Assembly: GCF_934754935.1 (NCBI RefSeq)
Contig: NZ_CAKVJB010000061.1
Location: forward strand, 1 to 6,230
Source: an uncultured Holdemanella sp.
GTDB lineage: Bacteria > Bacillota_I > Bacilli_A > Erysipelotrichales > Erysipelotrichaceae
Direction of reading: 5' to 3'
Length of the DNA: 6,230 nt
A program made the translations under genes and the position numbers. Below the pieces are notes generated by a model. The model was not told where the DNA came from. It ran no database searches and saw nothing but the letters and a program-made list of their open reading frames with translations. Shown piece after piece: positions 1-6,163 of this stretch. The stretch's first letter is position 1, and the number at the start of each line of letters is the position of its first letter.

Positions 1-1275
1 TGGGATTACTGCAGAACTTCAATGATTCCCATTGGAAAGAAATATGGAATCGATGCCGTATTTGCACTAACGAAAGCTGAGGATGTTTTTCATGGAATCG
101 AAAAATGTCTTTATTCGGATGGAGAAACGATTCATTTTAAAAAGCGTGGAGATCTTCCATGTATTCGTGCTAAACAAACAAAATGTGGAATTGTTTTAAA
201 GCATACAGAACAAGATTTGATATTTAAATTAAGAAACATCAGATTTGGTGTAAATATCAAAGACCGCTATGAACAAGAGGAAGTGGATGCTGTATTGTAT
301 TATTTGAAGAATACAGAATTAATGGATTCTATAGCGGCAAATACATATAAGGAAACTGATATCTGTGTTTCAACATACAGACCTTGTTACGTGAGTCTTG
401 TATGTAAAAAGATTCGTGGTAAGTTAAGAGTCTATGTACATATCACAATCGAAGGTTTATCTAAACCAAAGCAAGATCGTTTTGGCAATTTTAAACACAA
501 CAAAGGAAAAGGCATTGTTGGATGTGATATTGGAACACAGACAATTGCGTATACAACAGAATCGAAAGCGGGGTTAAAGAATCTTGCAGAAAGAGGAAGT
601 TCGATTGAAGTCAATGAACGAAAAGAAAGACTAATCTATCGTGCAATGGACAGAAGCCGTAGAGCAACGAATCCAGACAACTATAATGAGGATGGAACTA
701 TCAAAAAAGGAAAGAAGAAGTGGACATACTCGAATCGCTATAAGAAATTGAGAACGAAACATACAGAGCTATGCAGAATCAATGCGACCAATCGACATTT
801 AGCTATCAATGAAGATGTGAATGAATTAAGAAGTTTAGGGGATGTTTTTGTGACAGAGCCAAAGAATGCCAAGAAACTGCAGAAGCGTGCAAAAACTGGA
901 AAGCGAAAGAAAAGATTTGGAAGATCTATAAAAAATAGATGTCCAGGCTATTTTCAGAGTCAAGCTAAAAGAAAGTTCAGAATCTATGTTGAAGTACCAA
1001 ATGACTATAAGGCAAGCCAGTATGATCATACGAGTGATACATATATCAAAAAATCGTTGTCACAAAGAATGTATAAACTAAGTGATGGAACAATGGTACA
1101 AAGAGATCTATATTCGTCTTTTCTTTTGTATTGCATCGATCTAAATACAAACAAAATCGATAAGAACAAGTGTATTCATGAATTTGAGAAACAGTATAAA
1201 AATCAAAATGAAACGATAGAATATATCCAGATGAATCAGATCAAAGTCATGAACAGTGGAATAAGAGTAAATTAA
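1..1275 (+). CDS. tnpB: TnpB-family RNA-guided endonuclease, 5' end outside window
   Basis: The reading frame is open from base 1 (W-D-Y-C-R-T-S before the first ATG at 22), so the true start lies upstream and the ATG at 22 is probably internal. Counting from that ATG, a RuvC-like nuclease triad is visible: Asp169 in GCDIGTQT (RuvC-I), Glu279 in FVTEPKN (RuvC-II) and Asp362 in VQRDLYSS (RuvC-III). A Lys/Arg-rich stretch at about 280-305 (KKLQKRAKTGKRKKRFG) fits nucleic-acid binding. TnpB proteins use an omega RNA, made from the 3' end of their element, to cut DNA; in IS200/IS605 elements they favour retention of the element. The usual CxxC...CxxC zinc ribbon between RuvC-II and RuvC-III is absent: the place is taken by KASQYDH and a stretch without cysteines. 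A tail of about 55 residues follows RuvC-III. No TnpA transposase is in view. The family call is firm; activity is inferred from the intact triad. Confidence 0.88.
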   Translation, partial: WDYCRTSMIPIGKKYGIDAVFALTKAEDVFHGIEKCLYSDGETIHFKKRGDLPCIRAKQTKCGIVLKHTEQDLIFKLRNIRFGVNIKDRYEQEEVDAVLYYLKNTELMDSIAANTYKETDICVSTYRPCYVSLVCKKIRGKLRVYVHITIEGLSKPKQDRFGNFKHNKGKGIVGCDIGTQTIAYTTESKAGLKNLAERGSSIEVNERKERLIYRAMDRSRRATNPDNYNEDGTIKKGKKKWTYSNRYKKLRTKHTELCRINATNRHLAINEDVNELRSLGDVFVTEPKNAKKLQKRAKTGKRKKRFGRSIKNRCPGYFQSQAKRKFRIYVEVPNDYKASQYDHTSDTYIKKSLSQRMYKLSDGTMVQRDLYSSFLLYCIDLNTNKIDKNKCIHEFEKQYKNQNETIEYIQMNQIKVMNSGIRVN

Positions 1276-1475
1276 ATACATGTTAAATTGGGAGATTGAC
1301 TATGCTTCCATGTAGAGATACAGAAAACAATCGTTAATGTGCTAAATGTAGTGCTTGATTGTAGAGTTCACTGCTCCAACAGAAAGACAGGAATCCAAAG
1401 TTTGAAAATAATGTACGATTTCTGCATAATGTTGTCAGTTAAGAACCCTCACTGCTTGCGGTGAGGAGTAGTCAG
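1276..1475 (+). ncRNA. putative omega RNA (reRNA) and element right end of the tnpB unit
   Basis: About 200 non-coding bases follow the tnpB stop and end in a compact GC-rich hairpin, which is the position and shape of the TnpB guide RNA scaffold in IS200/IS605-type elements. A bulged long-range helix is possible: 1321-1325 (CAGAA) with 1420-1424 (TTCTG), continued by 1330-1334 (ATCGT) with 1415-1419 (ACGAT). A second seven-base pairing, 1367-1373 (TTCACTG) with 1473-1479 (CAGTGAA), would link the middle of the RNA to its 3' end and could form a pseudoknot. The RNA may begin inside the tnpB coding end, as in other TnpB systems. The exact 3' boundary, and hence the start of the guide (somewhere around 1473-1480), is not fixed by the sequence alone. 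The assignment rests on position and folding, not on a family match. Confidence 0.45.
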
Positions 1476-1482
1476 TGAATAA
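1431..1482 (+). repeat. imperfect 15-base direct repeat flanking the hairpin
   Basis: GTTGTCAGTTAAGAA (1431-1445) and GTAGTCAGTGAATAA (1468-1482) agree at 12 of 15 positions and sit on either side of the hairpin. The downstream copy covers the likely element boundary (TCAGT at 1472-1476). The core TCAGTTAA occurs once more at 1559-1566. The repeat may reflect target-like sequence at the element end, or may be part of the RNA fold. Confidence 0.55.
1447..1466 (+). other. hairpin at the right end of the tnpB element
   Basis: CCTCACTG pairs with CGGTGAGG around a CTTG tetraloop: eight base pairs, one of them a U-G wobble. It is not followed by a T-run, so it is unlikely to be an intrinsic terminator. 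Hairpins of this kind lie just inside the right end of IS200/IS605-type elements, where TnpA recognises them as DNA and where they form the last stem of the omega RNA. Confidence 0.7.
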
Positions 1483-1534
1483 ATAAACTACAGGTGATAT
1501 ATAATATGTAAAGAGTTACAGTAAAAAATACACG

Positions 1535-1552
1535 TTTACATTGCTATGTAAA
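1535..1552. promoter_or_regulatory. perfect 7-4-7 palindrome, candidate operator of the ABC operon
   Basis: TTTACAT (1535-1541) and ATGTAAA (1546-1552) form a perfect inverted repeat around TGCT, about 90 bases before the ABC operon. The TTACA...TGTAA arms resemble boxes known for BceR/NsrR-type response regulators that control peptide-antibiotic transporters, but those have four bases between the arms and here there are six. A -10-like TATAAA lies at 1569-1574 with no good -35, which would place the palindrome over the -35 region, as for an activator site. The regulator is not in the window. Confidence 0.45.
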
Positions 1553-1568
1553 ATAATTTCAGTTAATC

Positions 1569-1574
1569 TATAAA
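1569..1574 (+). promoter_or_regulatory. possible -10 box (TATAAA) of the ABC operon
   Basis: TATAAA matches the -10 consensus at five of six positions and lies 60 bases before the first start codon. No -35 box is found 16-18 bases upstream; that space overlaps the palindrome ending at 1552. A rival candidate is TATATAAT at 1498-1505, preceded by TG at 1495-1496 like an extended -10. The true start of transcription cannot be decided by eye. Confidence 0.3.
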
Positions 1575-1580
1575 TATACA

Positions 1581-1594
1581 TAGTTACTAGTTAC
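1581..1594 (+). repeat. tandem heptamer TAGTTAC x2
   Basis: TAGTTAC occurs twice in direct succession. The core AGTTA also appears at 1514 and 1561, giving four copies in about 80 bases ahead of the operon. OmpR-class response regulators that govern lantibiotic loci often bind short direct repeats, but in AT-rich DNA this could be chance. Confidence 0.4.
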
Positions 1595-1634
1595 TTTGTC
1601 GTGTATGATGTGCTGCTACTAAAAAGAAAGTTGG

Positions 1635-2519
1635 ATGAGAAAGATGAAAAATGTAGTTGAGGTGAAAAATGTAGTTAAGAGTTTCAAAGATAAAATTGTA
1701 TTAAATCATGTTTCTTTTAGTATGAAACCTGGTGAAATAGTTGGCTTTGTTGGACAAAATGGTGCAGGAAAAAGCACACTAATGAAATGTATGTGTAATT
1801 TGATAAATATGGATGAAGGAACTATTTCTATATGCGGAGAAGATGTAGTTAAACAAAGGGAAAAAGCATTATCATATGTATCATGCATGATTGAAGGTCC
1901 TGGATTATTTGAAAATATGACAGGTAAAGAAAATCTGGAATTAATGGCCACTTTAAATCATGCTTCAAAAGAAAAACTGCATGAAATGATGGAGTTTACT
2001 CAGATTGGTTCTCAGCTGAAAACTAAGGCAGTATCCCAATATTCCATGGGCATGAAACAAAGAACAGGTTTAGCTGTGGCTTTAATGAAAGAACCTAAAG
2101 TATTATTACTAGATGAACCAATGAATGGACTGGATGCTACGGGGATTCAAGGCTTACGTGAAGAATTGATACGCTTGGCCAAGGAAAAGAATGTAGCTTT
2201 ACTAATTTCAAGTCATCAGTTAGGTGAAATTGAAAAGATGGCAGATCGAATCATAGGTATCCATTTTGGGAAAATCAAAGAGATTTCCATGGAAGAAAAA
2301 GAAAATGTATATGTATTAGAAACGGATAGAAAAATACCAGATCAATCAGACTTGCAAATCATAGAACAAACAGGAAATACCTATAAATTGGAAGTGAATT
2401 CTGTTATGGAAGTACTTTCGAATTTGGAAAAGCAAGGGGTTCAAGTGAAGAATATTACTCAAATACACAAAACATTAGAAGATGTATACAACGAGTTTAT
2501 TCAAGAGGCATCATTATGA
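1635..2519 (+). CDS. ABC transporter ATPase, BcrA/LanF-like (peptide antibiotic resistance/immunity class)
   Basis: This cytoplasmic ATPase should power the two permeases that follow. All nucleotide-binding motifs are visible: Walker A GQNGAGKST at residues 40-48, signature YSMGMKQR at 136-143, Walker B VLLLDEP at 156-162, D-loop NGLDATG at 164-170 and the switch His194 in SSHQLGEIE. At the Q-loop the glutamine is replaced by Glu87 in MIEGPGLFENMTG, the so-called E-loop typical of lantibiotic-immunity and bacitracin-type ATPases such as NukF and BcrA. Residues from about 215 to 294 form the C-terminal extension usual for this class (about 300 residues in total). Two starts are possible: ATG at 1635 with only a weak AGAAAG before it (1625-1630), or ATG at 1644 with GGA at 1633-1635 eight bases upstream; neither affects the domain. 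The stop overlaps the next gene by four bases, so the genes are very likely co-translated. The exact substrate cannot be read from the sequence. Confidence 0.95.
   Translation: MRKMKNVVEVKNVVKSFKDKIVLNHVSFSMKPGEIVGFVGQNGAGKSTLMKCMCNLINMDEGTISICGEDVVKQREKALSYVSCMIEGPGLFENMTGKENLELMATLNHASKEKLHEMMEFTQIGSQLKTKAVSQYSMGMKQRTGLAVALMKEPKVLLLDEPMNGLDATGIQGLREELIRLAKEKNVALLISSHQLGEIEKMADRIIGIHFGKIKEISMEEKENVYVLETDRKIPDQSDLQIIEQTGNTYKLEVNSVMEVLSNLEKQGVQVKNITQIHKTLEDVYNEFIQEASL
2503..2508 (+). promoter_or_regulatory. ribosome binding site of the first permease
   Basis: AAGAGG lies inside the end of the ATPase gene, seven bases before the ATG at 2516. Two ATGs are adjacent (2516 and 2519); the first gives the classic ATGA stop-start overlap with the ATPase stop TGA (2517-2519). 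Confidence 0.65.
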
Positions 2520-3589
2520 TGTACGAACTTAAAAAGTTTATCTTTAATAAACGAAATGTCGGTGTATTTGGATTTCTAGTATTCTTTCTCGTTTGTTTTA
2601 TAGGTTACAACGTTTATATGGATAAACACTATAATGAATCTCAAATCAAAATCTACCAAAAGGCCTATCGAATTTCTGAAAACAGAATGGATGAAGCAGG
2701 AAGTGAAGAAGAGTCTGAATTTTGGAAAAAGGTGTATCGCAATGCGAGTGGTCTGATCCACTTTTACTACAACAGTGAAAATAAAACAGATGAATTTATA
2801 GAATCAAAATTGAGCTGGAATCATTTGATGCTGCAGGCAAATAATGAGGGGTATATCATCAATGATTTTGAGAAAAGAGATGTTCAAACTTTGCAGAATG
2901 AAACAAAGCAGTTGAAATATCTAAAGAAGAATCATATTGAAATGTTGAATAGTCCATATGAACCTAATACTTTTAATATATTCAATGAACTGTTTAATCA
3001 AAAACTGTATTTAGTTGTCATGTTGATCCTATGCATATTATTATGCGATATATTCGGTTTGGAAATGGAAAGTGGGTTTTATAAAAACTTATATGTTTCA
3101 AGAATTTCAAAGCAAAAAATACTGTTGAATAAGATGAAGTTTTCATTGGTTGCAGCTGTTTTTTTGATAATAGTGATGTTTTTGATTATCGTTCTTTCTG
3201 GATTGATTTTTGGAATTGGAAATTGTGATTATCCATACTTTTACTTTAATCAGATGTATACAGTGAAAGAGATTGTTGCAAAAAGTATTATTCTATTAGT
3301 TATAGAAAGTGTATTTGTGGTAGGTATATCTGCATTGTTATTTACATTCAGTTTAAATAATGGATTTATTGTAGCTGTAAATCTAATTCTATACGCACTT
3401 TTCTTTGTCCTAGGAAATGTAACAGGCTATTCTAGATTCTTTGTGTATATTCCGTTTTTACATATTGATTTTGTGAACCTGATTATCCATAAGCAGGTTG
3501 TCCTGGCTGCTATTATAAGCTTGGTGTATTTTCTGTCTTGTAGTTTGATTTCATTACAATGTTTTAAAAAAAGAGAGCTGGTGAGATAA
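2516..3589 (+). CDS. ABC-2-type permease subunit, first of pair
   Basis: This is an integral membrane protein of 357 residues with about six helices: 15-34, 164-182, 209-234, 257-278, 283-303 and 328-349. Between helix 1 and helix 2 lies a hydrophilic, Glu/Lys-rich segment of about 125 residues that should face outside. After helix 2 comes the cytoplasmic element EMESGFYKNLYVSRISKQK (183-201), the E...G.....SR...K pattern of ABC-2 permeases, which contacts the ATPase. It overlaps the ATPase gene by four bases and directly abuts the second permease, so the three should assemble as one transporter (an A2BC complex if the permeases pair). LanE/LanG immunity permeases are usually near 250 residues, so this one is longer, mainly through the outer domain. 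I do not recognise a named orthologue. Confidence 0.88.
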   Translation: MMYELKKFIFNKRNVGVFGFLVFFLVCFIGYNVYMDKHYNESQIKIYQKAYRISENRMDEAGSEEESEFWKKVYRNASGLIHFYYNSENKTDEFIESKLSWNHLMLQANNEGYIINDFEKRDVQTLQNETKQLKYLKKNHIEMLNSPYEPNTFNIFNELFNQKLYLVVMLILCILLCDIFGLEMESGFYKNLYVSRISKQKILLNKMKFSLVAAVFLIIVMFLIIVLSGLIFGIGNCDYPYFYFNQMYTVKEIVAKSIILLVIESVFVVGISALLFTFSLNNGFIVAVNLILYALFFVLGNVTGYSRFFVYIPFLHIDFVNLIIHKQVVLAAIISLVYFLSCSLISLQCFKKRELVR

Positions 3590-4873
3590 ATGTGGACTTA
3601 TGTGCTTTTCAATATCAAATCTAATTTAAAAAGGAAAGAAAATCTGATTCTAATTGTACTATTCATCATTTGTGAGATTGCTTTGTTGTTTATTTTGAAT
3701 ACAAAATCATTTACGGAAAGTCCATATCAAACATCACTAGGCATTAGTATAGCAAGTGTTTCACAAAAGAATGATCCCAAACTTTACCAAGAATTCATGG
3801 ATGAAGTAAATTTGATACGTCAGACCATTGATAAGGGTGAGCAGGATGGAAAAGAAAAAAATTGGAAGTCATATTGTGAATATAAAGTAAAGGTGAGTGT
3901 GTTAGAAGCACAGTGGTATATGGTGACTTCGAACATGCCTAATGATTCCTATTTTGAACATGCAGATGTTCTAGAAGAATTAAGGAAGGAATATGGATTA
4001 CCTGATTTGTCGCAATACGAGAAATTAATTGTACAAAAATCAAATGATATTAATTTATATTTTTGTTCAATGCAGCAGGCTCGTTACTTTGACTACTTGC
4101 TAAAACATGATCTTACTCCAATAACATATTCATATGTGGATGCATCCAGTGTTTCACTACAGATAGCTCGATATATATTGCCTGTAGTTTTACCTTTGCT
4201 GGTTGGACTTCTATTGTTTCAACAAAAAGAAAGACGAGCAAAGACAGAAAAAACAATTCTAACTATTTCTGGAGTAAAGAAAAAATATGTAAGATGGAAT
4301 TTAATTTCTGACGTGCTTTTTGTTCTGTTGGTTGTTTTCTTGCCTATTTTAGTTTATATGATAGTTCTTGTACCTTTTAAAGGTGTATCGAATCTGATCT
4401 ATCCGGTTTTATATTATAAGCCAGGATTTACTGGTTTTCATTATTGGGATACACAAGGATTGGATCATATTGAGCTTGTGGCAAGTGGACTAACGAATAT
4501 GAGTGTCAATCAGTTTACAACACCAGGAATGGAATTGATGCCATTGTGGCAATGTACACTATTTGTAGCATTTGGACTTGTGCTGTCTACAACGTTTTAT
4601 GTCCTATTCATAACTGTATTATCTAAACTTATGAAAAACAAATACTTATCTTTGCTTGTATTTTTAGTTGTCTTGGGTCTTTGTTCTTTTGCATCGCCAT
4701 TAGGAAACATGCAGAAGATCAATACATTCAATCCAATGTCATATAGAGATTTTGGGATGAATCTATTAGGTACTAGTTATTTTGGATATTTTGCGGGAAT
4801 TGTAATTATTGGACTATATAGTGTGATTTTGTACTTAGTTTTGAAGTGGTGTGCTAAGAAAGTGCATGTTTAA
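3590..4873 (+). CDS. ABC-2-type permease subunit, second of pair
   Basis: This membrane protein of 427 residues has the same plan as its upstream neighbour: helix 1 at 18-36, a long soluble outer segment at about 37-190, then helices near 193-211, 240-262, 322-344, 352-368 and 399-418. The cytoplasmic stretch RRAKTEKTILTISGVKKKY (215-233) after helix 2 matches the ATPase-coupling region of ABC-2 permeases. A further loop of about 60 residues between helices 3 and 4 (263-321) is rich in Tyr, Gly and Trp. The start ATG follows the previous stop with no gap; GGTGAG at 3580-3585 can serve as ribosome site with four bases of spacing. The shared layout suggests the two permeases are diverged paralogues acting as a heterodimer. 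No terminator-like hairpin follows the stop, so readthrough into the exporter gene is possible. Confidence 0.87.
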   Translation: MWTYVLFNIKSNLKRKENLILIVLFIICEIALLFILNTKSFTESPYQTSLGISIASVSQKNDPKLYQEFMDEVNLIRQTIDKGEQDGKEKNWKSYCEYKVKVSVLEAQWYMVTSNMPNDSYFEHADVLEELRKEYGLPDLSQYEKLIVQKSNDINLYFCSMQQARYFDYLLKHDLTPITYSYVDASSVSLQIARYILPVVLPLLVGLLLFQQKERRAKTEKTILTISGVKKKYVRWNLISDVLFVLLVVFLPILVYMIVLVPFKGVSNLIYPVLYYKPGFTGFHYWDTQGLDHIELVASGLTNMSVNQFTTPGMELMPLWQCTLFVAFGLVLSTTFYVLFITVLSKLMKNKYLSLLVFLVVLGLCSFASPLGNMQKINTFNPMSYRDFGMNLLGTSYFGYFAGIVIIGLYSVILYLVLKWCAKKVHV

Positions 4874-4907
4874 TATATCGGGATGAAACAATATGAAAAT
4901 ATAGATT

Positions 4908-4931
4908 ATTAATGTAAAAACATACATTAAT
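4908..4931. promoter_or_regulatory. 8-8-8 palindrome upstream of the exporter promoter
   Basis: ATTAATGT (4908-4915) and ACATTAAT (4924-4931) are perfect reverse complements separated by eight bases; within it ATGT-AAAA-ACAT (4912-4923) forms a nested smaller inverted repeat. It ends two bases before the -35 box at 4934, centred near -48 from the predicted start of transcription, where activators usually bind. It has no GC-rich stem and no T-run, so it is not a convincing terminator. The octamer ATGTAAAA inside it also occurs at 1546-1553, in the palindrome of the upstream operon. Confidence 0.45.
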
Positions 4932-4933
4932 GA

Positions 4934-4961
4934 TTGAAAATAATTACATTTGTGTTAGAAT
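4934..4961 (+). promoter_or_regulatory. promoter of the exporter gene (-35 TTGAAA, extended -10)
   Basis: TTGAAA at 4934-4939 (five of six matches to TTGACA) is followed, after a 16-base spacer, by TAGAAT at 4956-4961 (five of six), preceded by TGT at 4953-4955 as an extended -10. Transcription would start near 4968, giving a short leader of under 20 bases before the start codon. This looks like a sigma-A-type promoter. Confidence 0.65.
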
Positions 4962-4972
4962 CTCTTATAAAG

Positions 4973-4980
4973 AAGGTGAT
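4973..4980 (+). promoter_or_regulatory. strong ribosome binding site that fixes the exporter start at 4985
   Basis: AAGGTGAT closely matches the complement of the 16S rRNA tail and ends four bases before the ATG at 4985. The in-frame TTG at 4934 has no comparable site and coincides with the -35 box. Confidence 0.8.
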
Positions 4981-4984
4981 ACGT

Positions 4985-6163
4985 ATGTTTAAAAGCTTAA
5001 CATTTCTTTGGAAGTATGCGTGGAATGTACAAAAGAGCTATTTGGTTTGTTTGATTTTGTATCAAATAACGAATACGATCCCACCTTTATTGATTATGTT
5101 TTTTCCAAAGGTTTTGTTGGATGAACTAATGGGGAAAAATCGAATTTCATATTTACTTACATATATCATTATCTTTTCAATTGTGATTTTCTTAATGAAG
5201 TTTTTAAGCGATTTTTTGAAGAATACGGCTTTCTATAAGCGATGTATTATTTTAGAAAAGTTTCAGGTGGAATTAAATACAAAACTTTCTAAAGTGGATT
5301 ATGCGTGTTTGGAAGATCCAGAGTTTTTAAATTTGAAACAGAATGCGGAAAAATTTTTATATGCGAATGGACAAGGATTTAGTTTTGTATTAGATCGAGC
5401 GATGGAAATCATTAGTAAAGTGATGATTTTCGGAACAGTGATTTGGATCATAGCTTCATTGAATAAAGCAGTGTTGCTTGTGTTTTTGTGCCTAGCATTT
5501 CTAAATAGTAAAGCGCAGATGCGATTTAAGAAGGCCTATGCCAAATTGGAAATGGAGAAAAATCCGAAGGAAAGAGAATTGTCTTATTTTATGAATGTGT
5601 TTTCGGATGTAAAGTATGGCAAGGAAATTCGAATGAATCAAGGTCAATATGTATTGATGGATTTTTTAAAAGGTTGTTTACATAAGCTTTGGAAGTTTTA
5701 TAAAAATCAGATGTATATTATGGATAAATCCGATTTCTTTATGCATCTTATGGATTTTTTTCAAAGAATTGTTTCCTATGTGTATATGGTTTTTATGGTA
5801 TCAAAAGGGTTTATATCCATCGCTAATTTTACGTTATATATTAATGCCATTGCGACATTTACAACTTCTATGGATGAAGTGATCGATAGTGTGAATGATA
5901 TAAATCAATATAGTTATTATTTTGAAGCTGTTGAGAAATTTATGAATTTGCCTATGGACATATATGATGGCAAGATCAACCGTAATATGCCTTCTCATTT
6001 TGAATCGTTAGAGTTTAAGAATGTTGGATTTAAATATCCAGGTAGTGATAAGTGGGCCTTAAAGGATATTAATTGCCTTATGAAGAGTAAGGAAAAGATT
6101 GCAGTGGTTGGAGAAAACGGTGCGGGTAAGACTACGTTTATTAAATTAATTTGGGCGCAATAA
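4985..6163 (+). CDS. ABC exporter half-transporter (membrane domain plus start of ATPase domain), prematurely ended
   Basis: Numbered from the ATG at 4985 (392 codons), the N-terminal two thirds form an exporter-type transmembrane domain with hydrophobic stretches near 19-41, 55-73, 145-173, 252-272 and 276-298. A cytoplasmic loop carries KYGKEIRM (210-217), like the coupling motif common in peptide and drug exporters of this type. The ATPase domain begins near 343 (FKNVGFKYPG, with A-loop Tyr351) and reaches Walker A GENGAGKTT at 376-384. The frame then reads K-L-I-W-A-Q and stops at 6161-6163. Q-loop, signature, Walker B and H-loop are all missing, so the product as written could not hydrolyse ATP; a complete member would have nearly 200 more residues. 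The break is caused by missing bases (see the remnant entry), either true decay or sequence error. ATG 4985 is preferred over the in-frame TTG at 4934 because of the ribosome site and promoter. Confidence 0.82.
   Translation: MFKSLTFLWKYAWNVQKSYLVCLILYQITNTIPPLLIMFFPKVLLDELMGKNRISYLLTYIIIFSIVIFLMKFLSDFLKNTAFYKRCIILEKFQVELNTKLSKVDYACLEDPEFLNLKQNAEKFLYANGQGFSFVLDRAMEIISKVMIFGTVIWIIASLNKAVLLVFLCLAFLNSKAQMRFKKAYAKLEMEKNPKERELSYFMNVFSDVKYGKEIRMNQGQYVLMDFLKGCLHKLWKFYKNQMYIMDKSDFFMHLMDFFQRIVSYVYMVFMVSKGFISIANFTLYINAIATFTTSMDEVIDSVNDINQYSYYFEAVEKFMNLPMDIYDGKINRNMPSHFESLEFKNVGFKYPGSDKWALKDINCLMKSKEKIAVVGENGAGKTTFIKLIWAQ

Noticed and set aside
1447..1466. Intrinsic terminator of tnpB
   Set aside because: The stem is good, but the next bases are AGTAGTCAGTG with no T-run; the hairpin fits an element end or RNA scaffold better.
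1..1500. TnpB-like dead regulator (TldR), since TldRs are known next to ABC transporter and flagellin genes and this tnpB sits before an ABC operon
   Set aside because: The catalytic Asp-Glu-Asp set is intact (Asp169, Glu279, Asp362 from the ATG at 22), whereas TldRs have lost it. Adjacency alone is not enough.
1276..1634. CRISPR array or riboswitch in the long non-coding stretch
   Set aside because: Repeats here are short, few and unevenly spaced, and no known riboswitch core is recognisable.
432..2761. Reverse-strand open frames within tnpB, the ATPase and the first permease (for example near 432-614, 835-1029, 1706-1951 and 2576-2761)
   Set aside because: They lie wholly inside strongly supported + strand genes, match no family I know and have no ribosome sites; they are shadows.
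4883..4912. Nine-codon open frame (M-K-Q-Y-E-N-I-D-Y) between the second permease and the exporter
   Set aside because: It is too short to judge, has no clear ribosome site, and its end runs into the palindrome. It does not look like a leader peptide.
4908..4931. Terminator of the three-gene ABC operon
   Set aside because: The stem is almost all A/T, the loop is A-rich and no T-run follows; a regulatory palindrome beside the -35 box is more likely.
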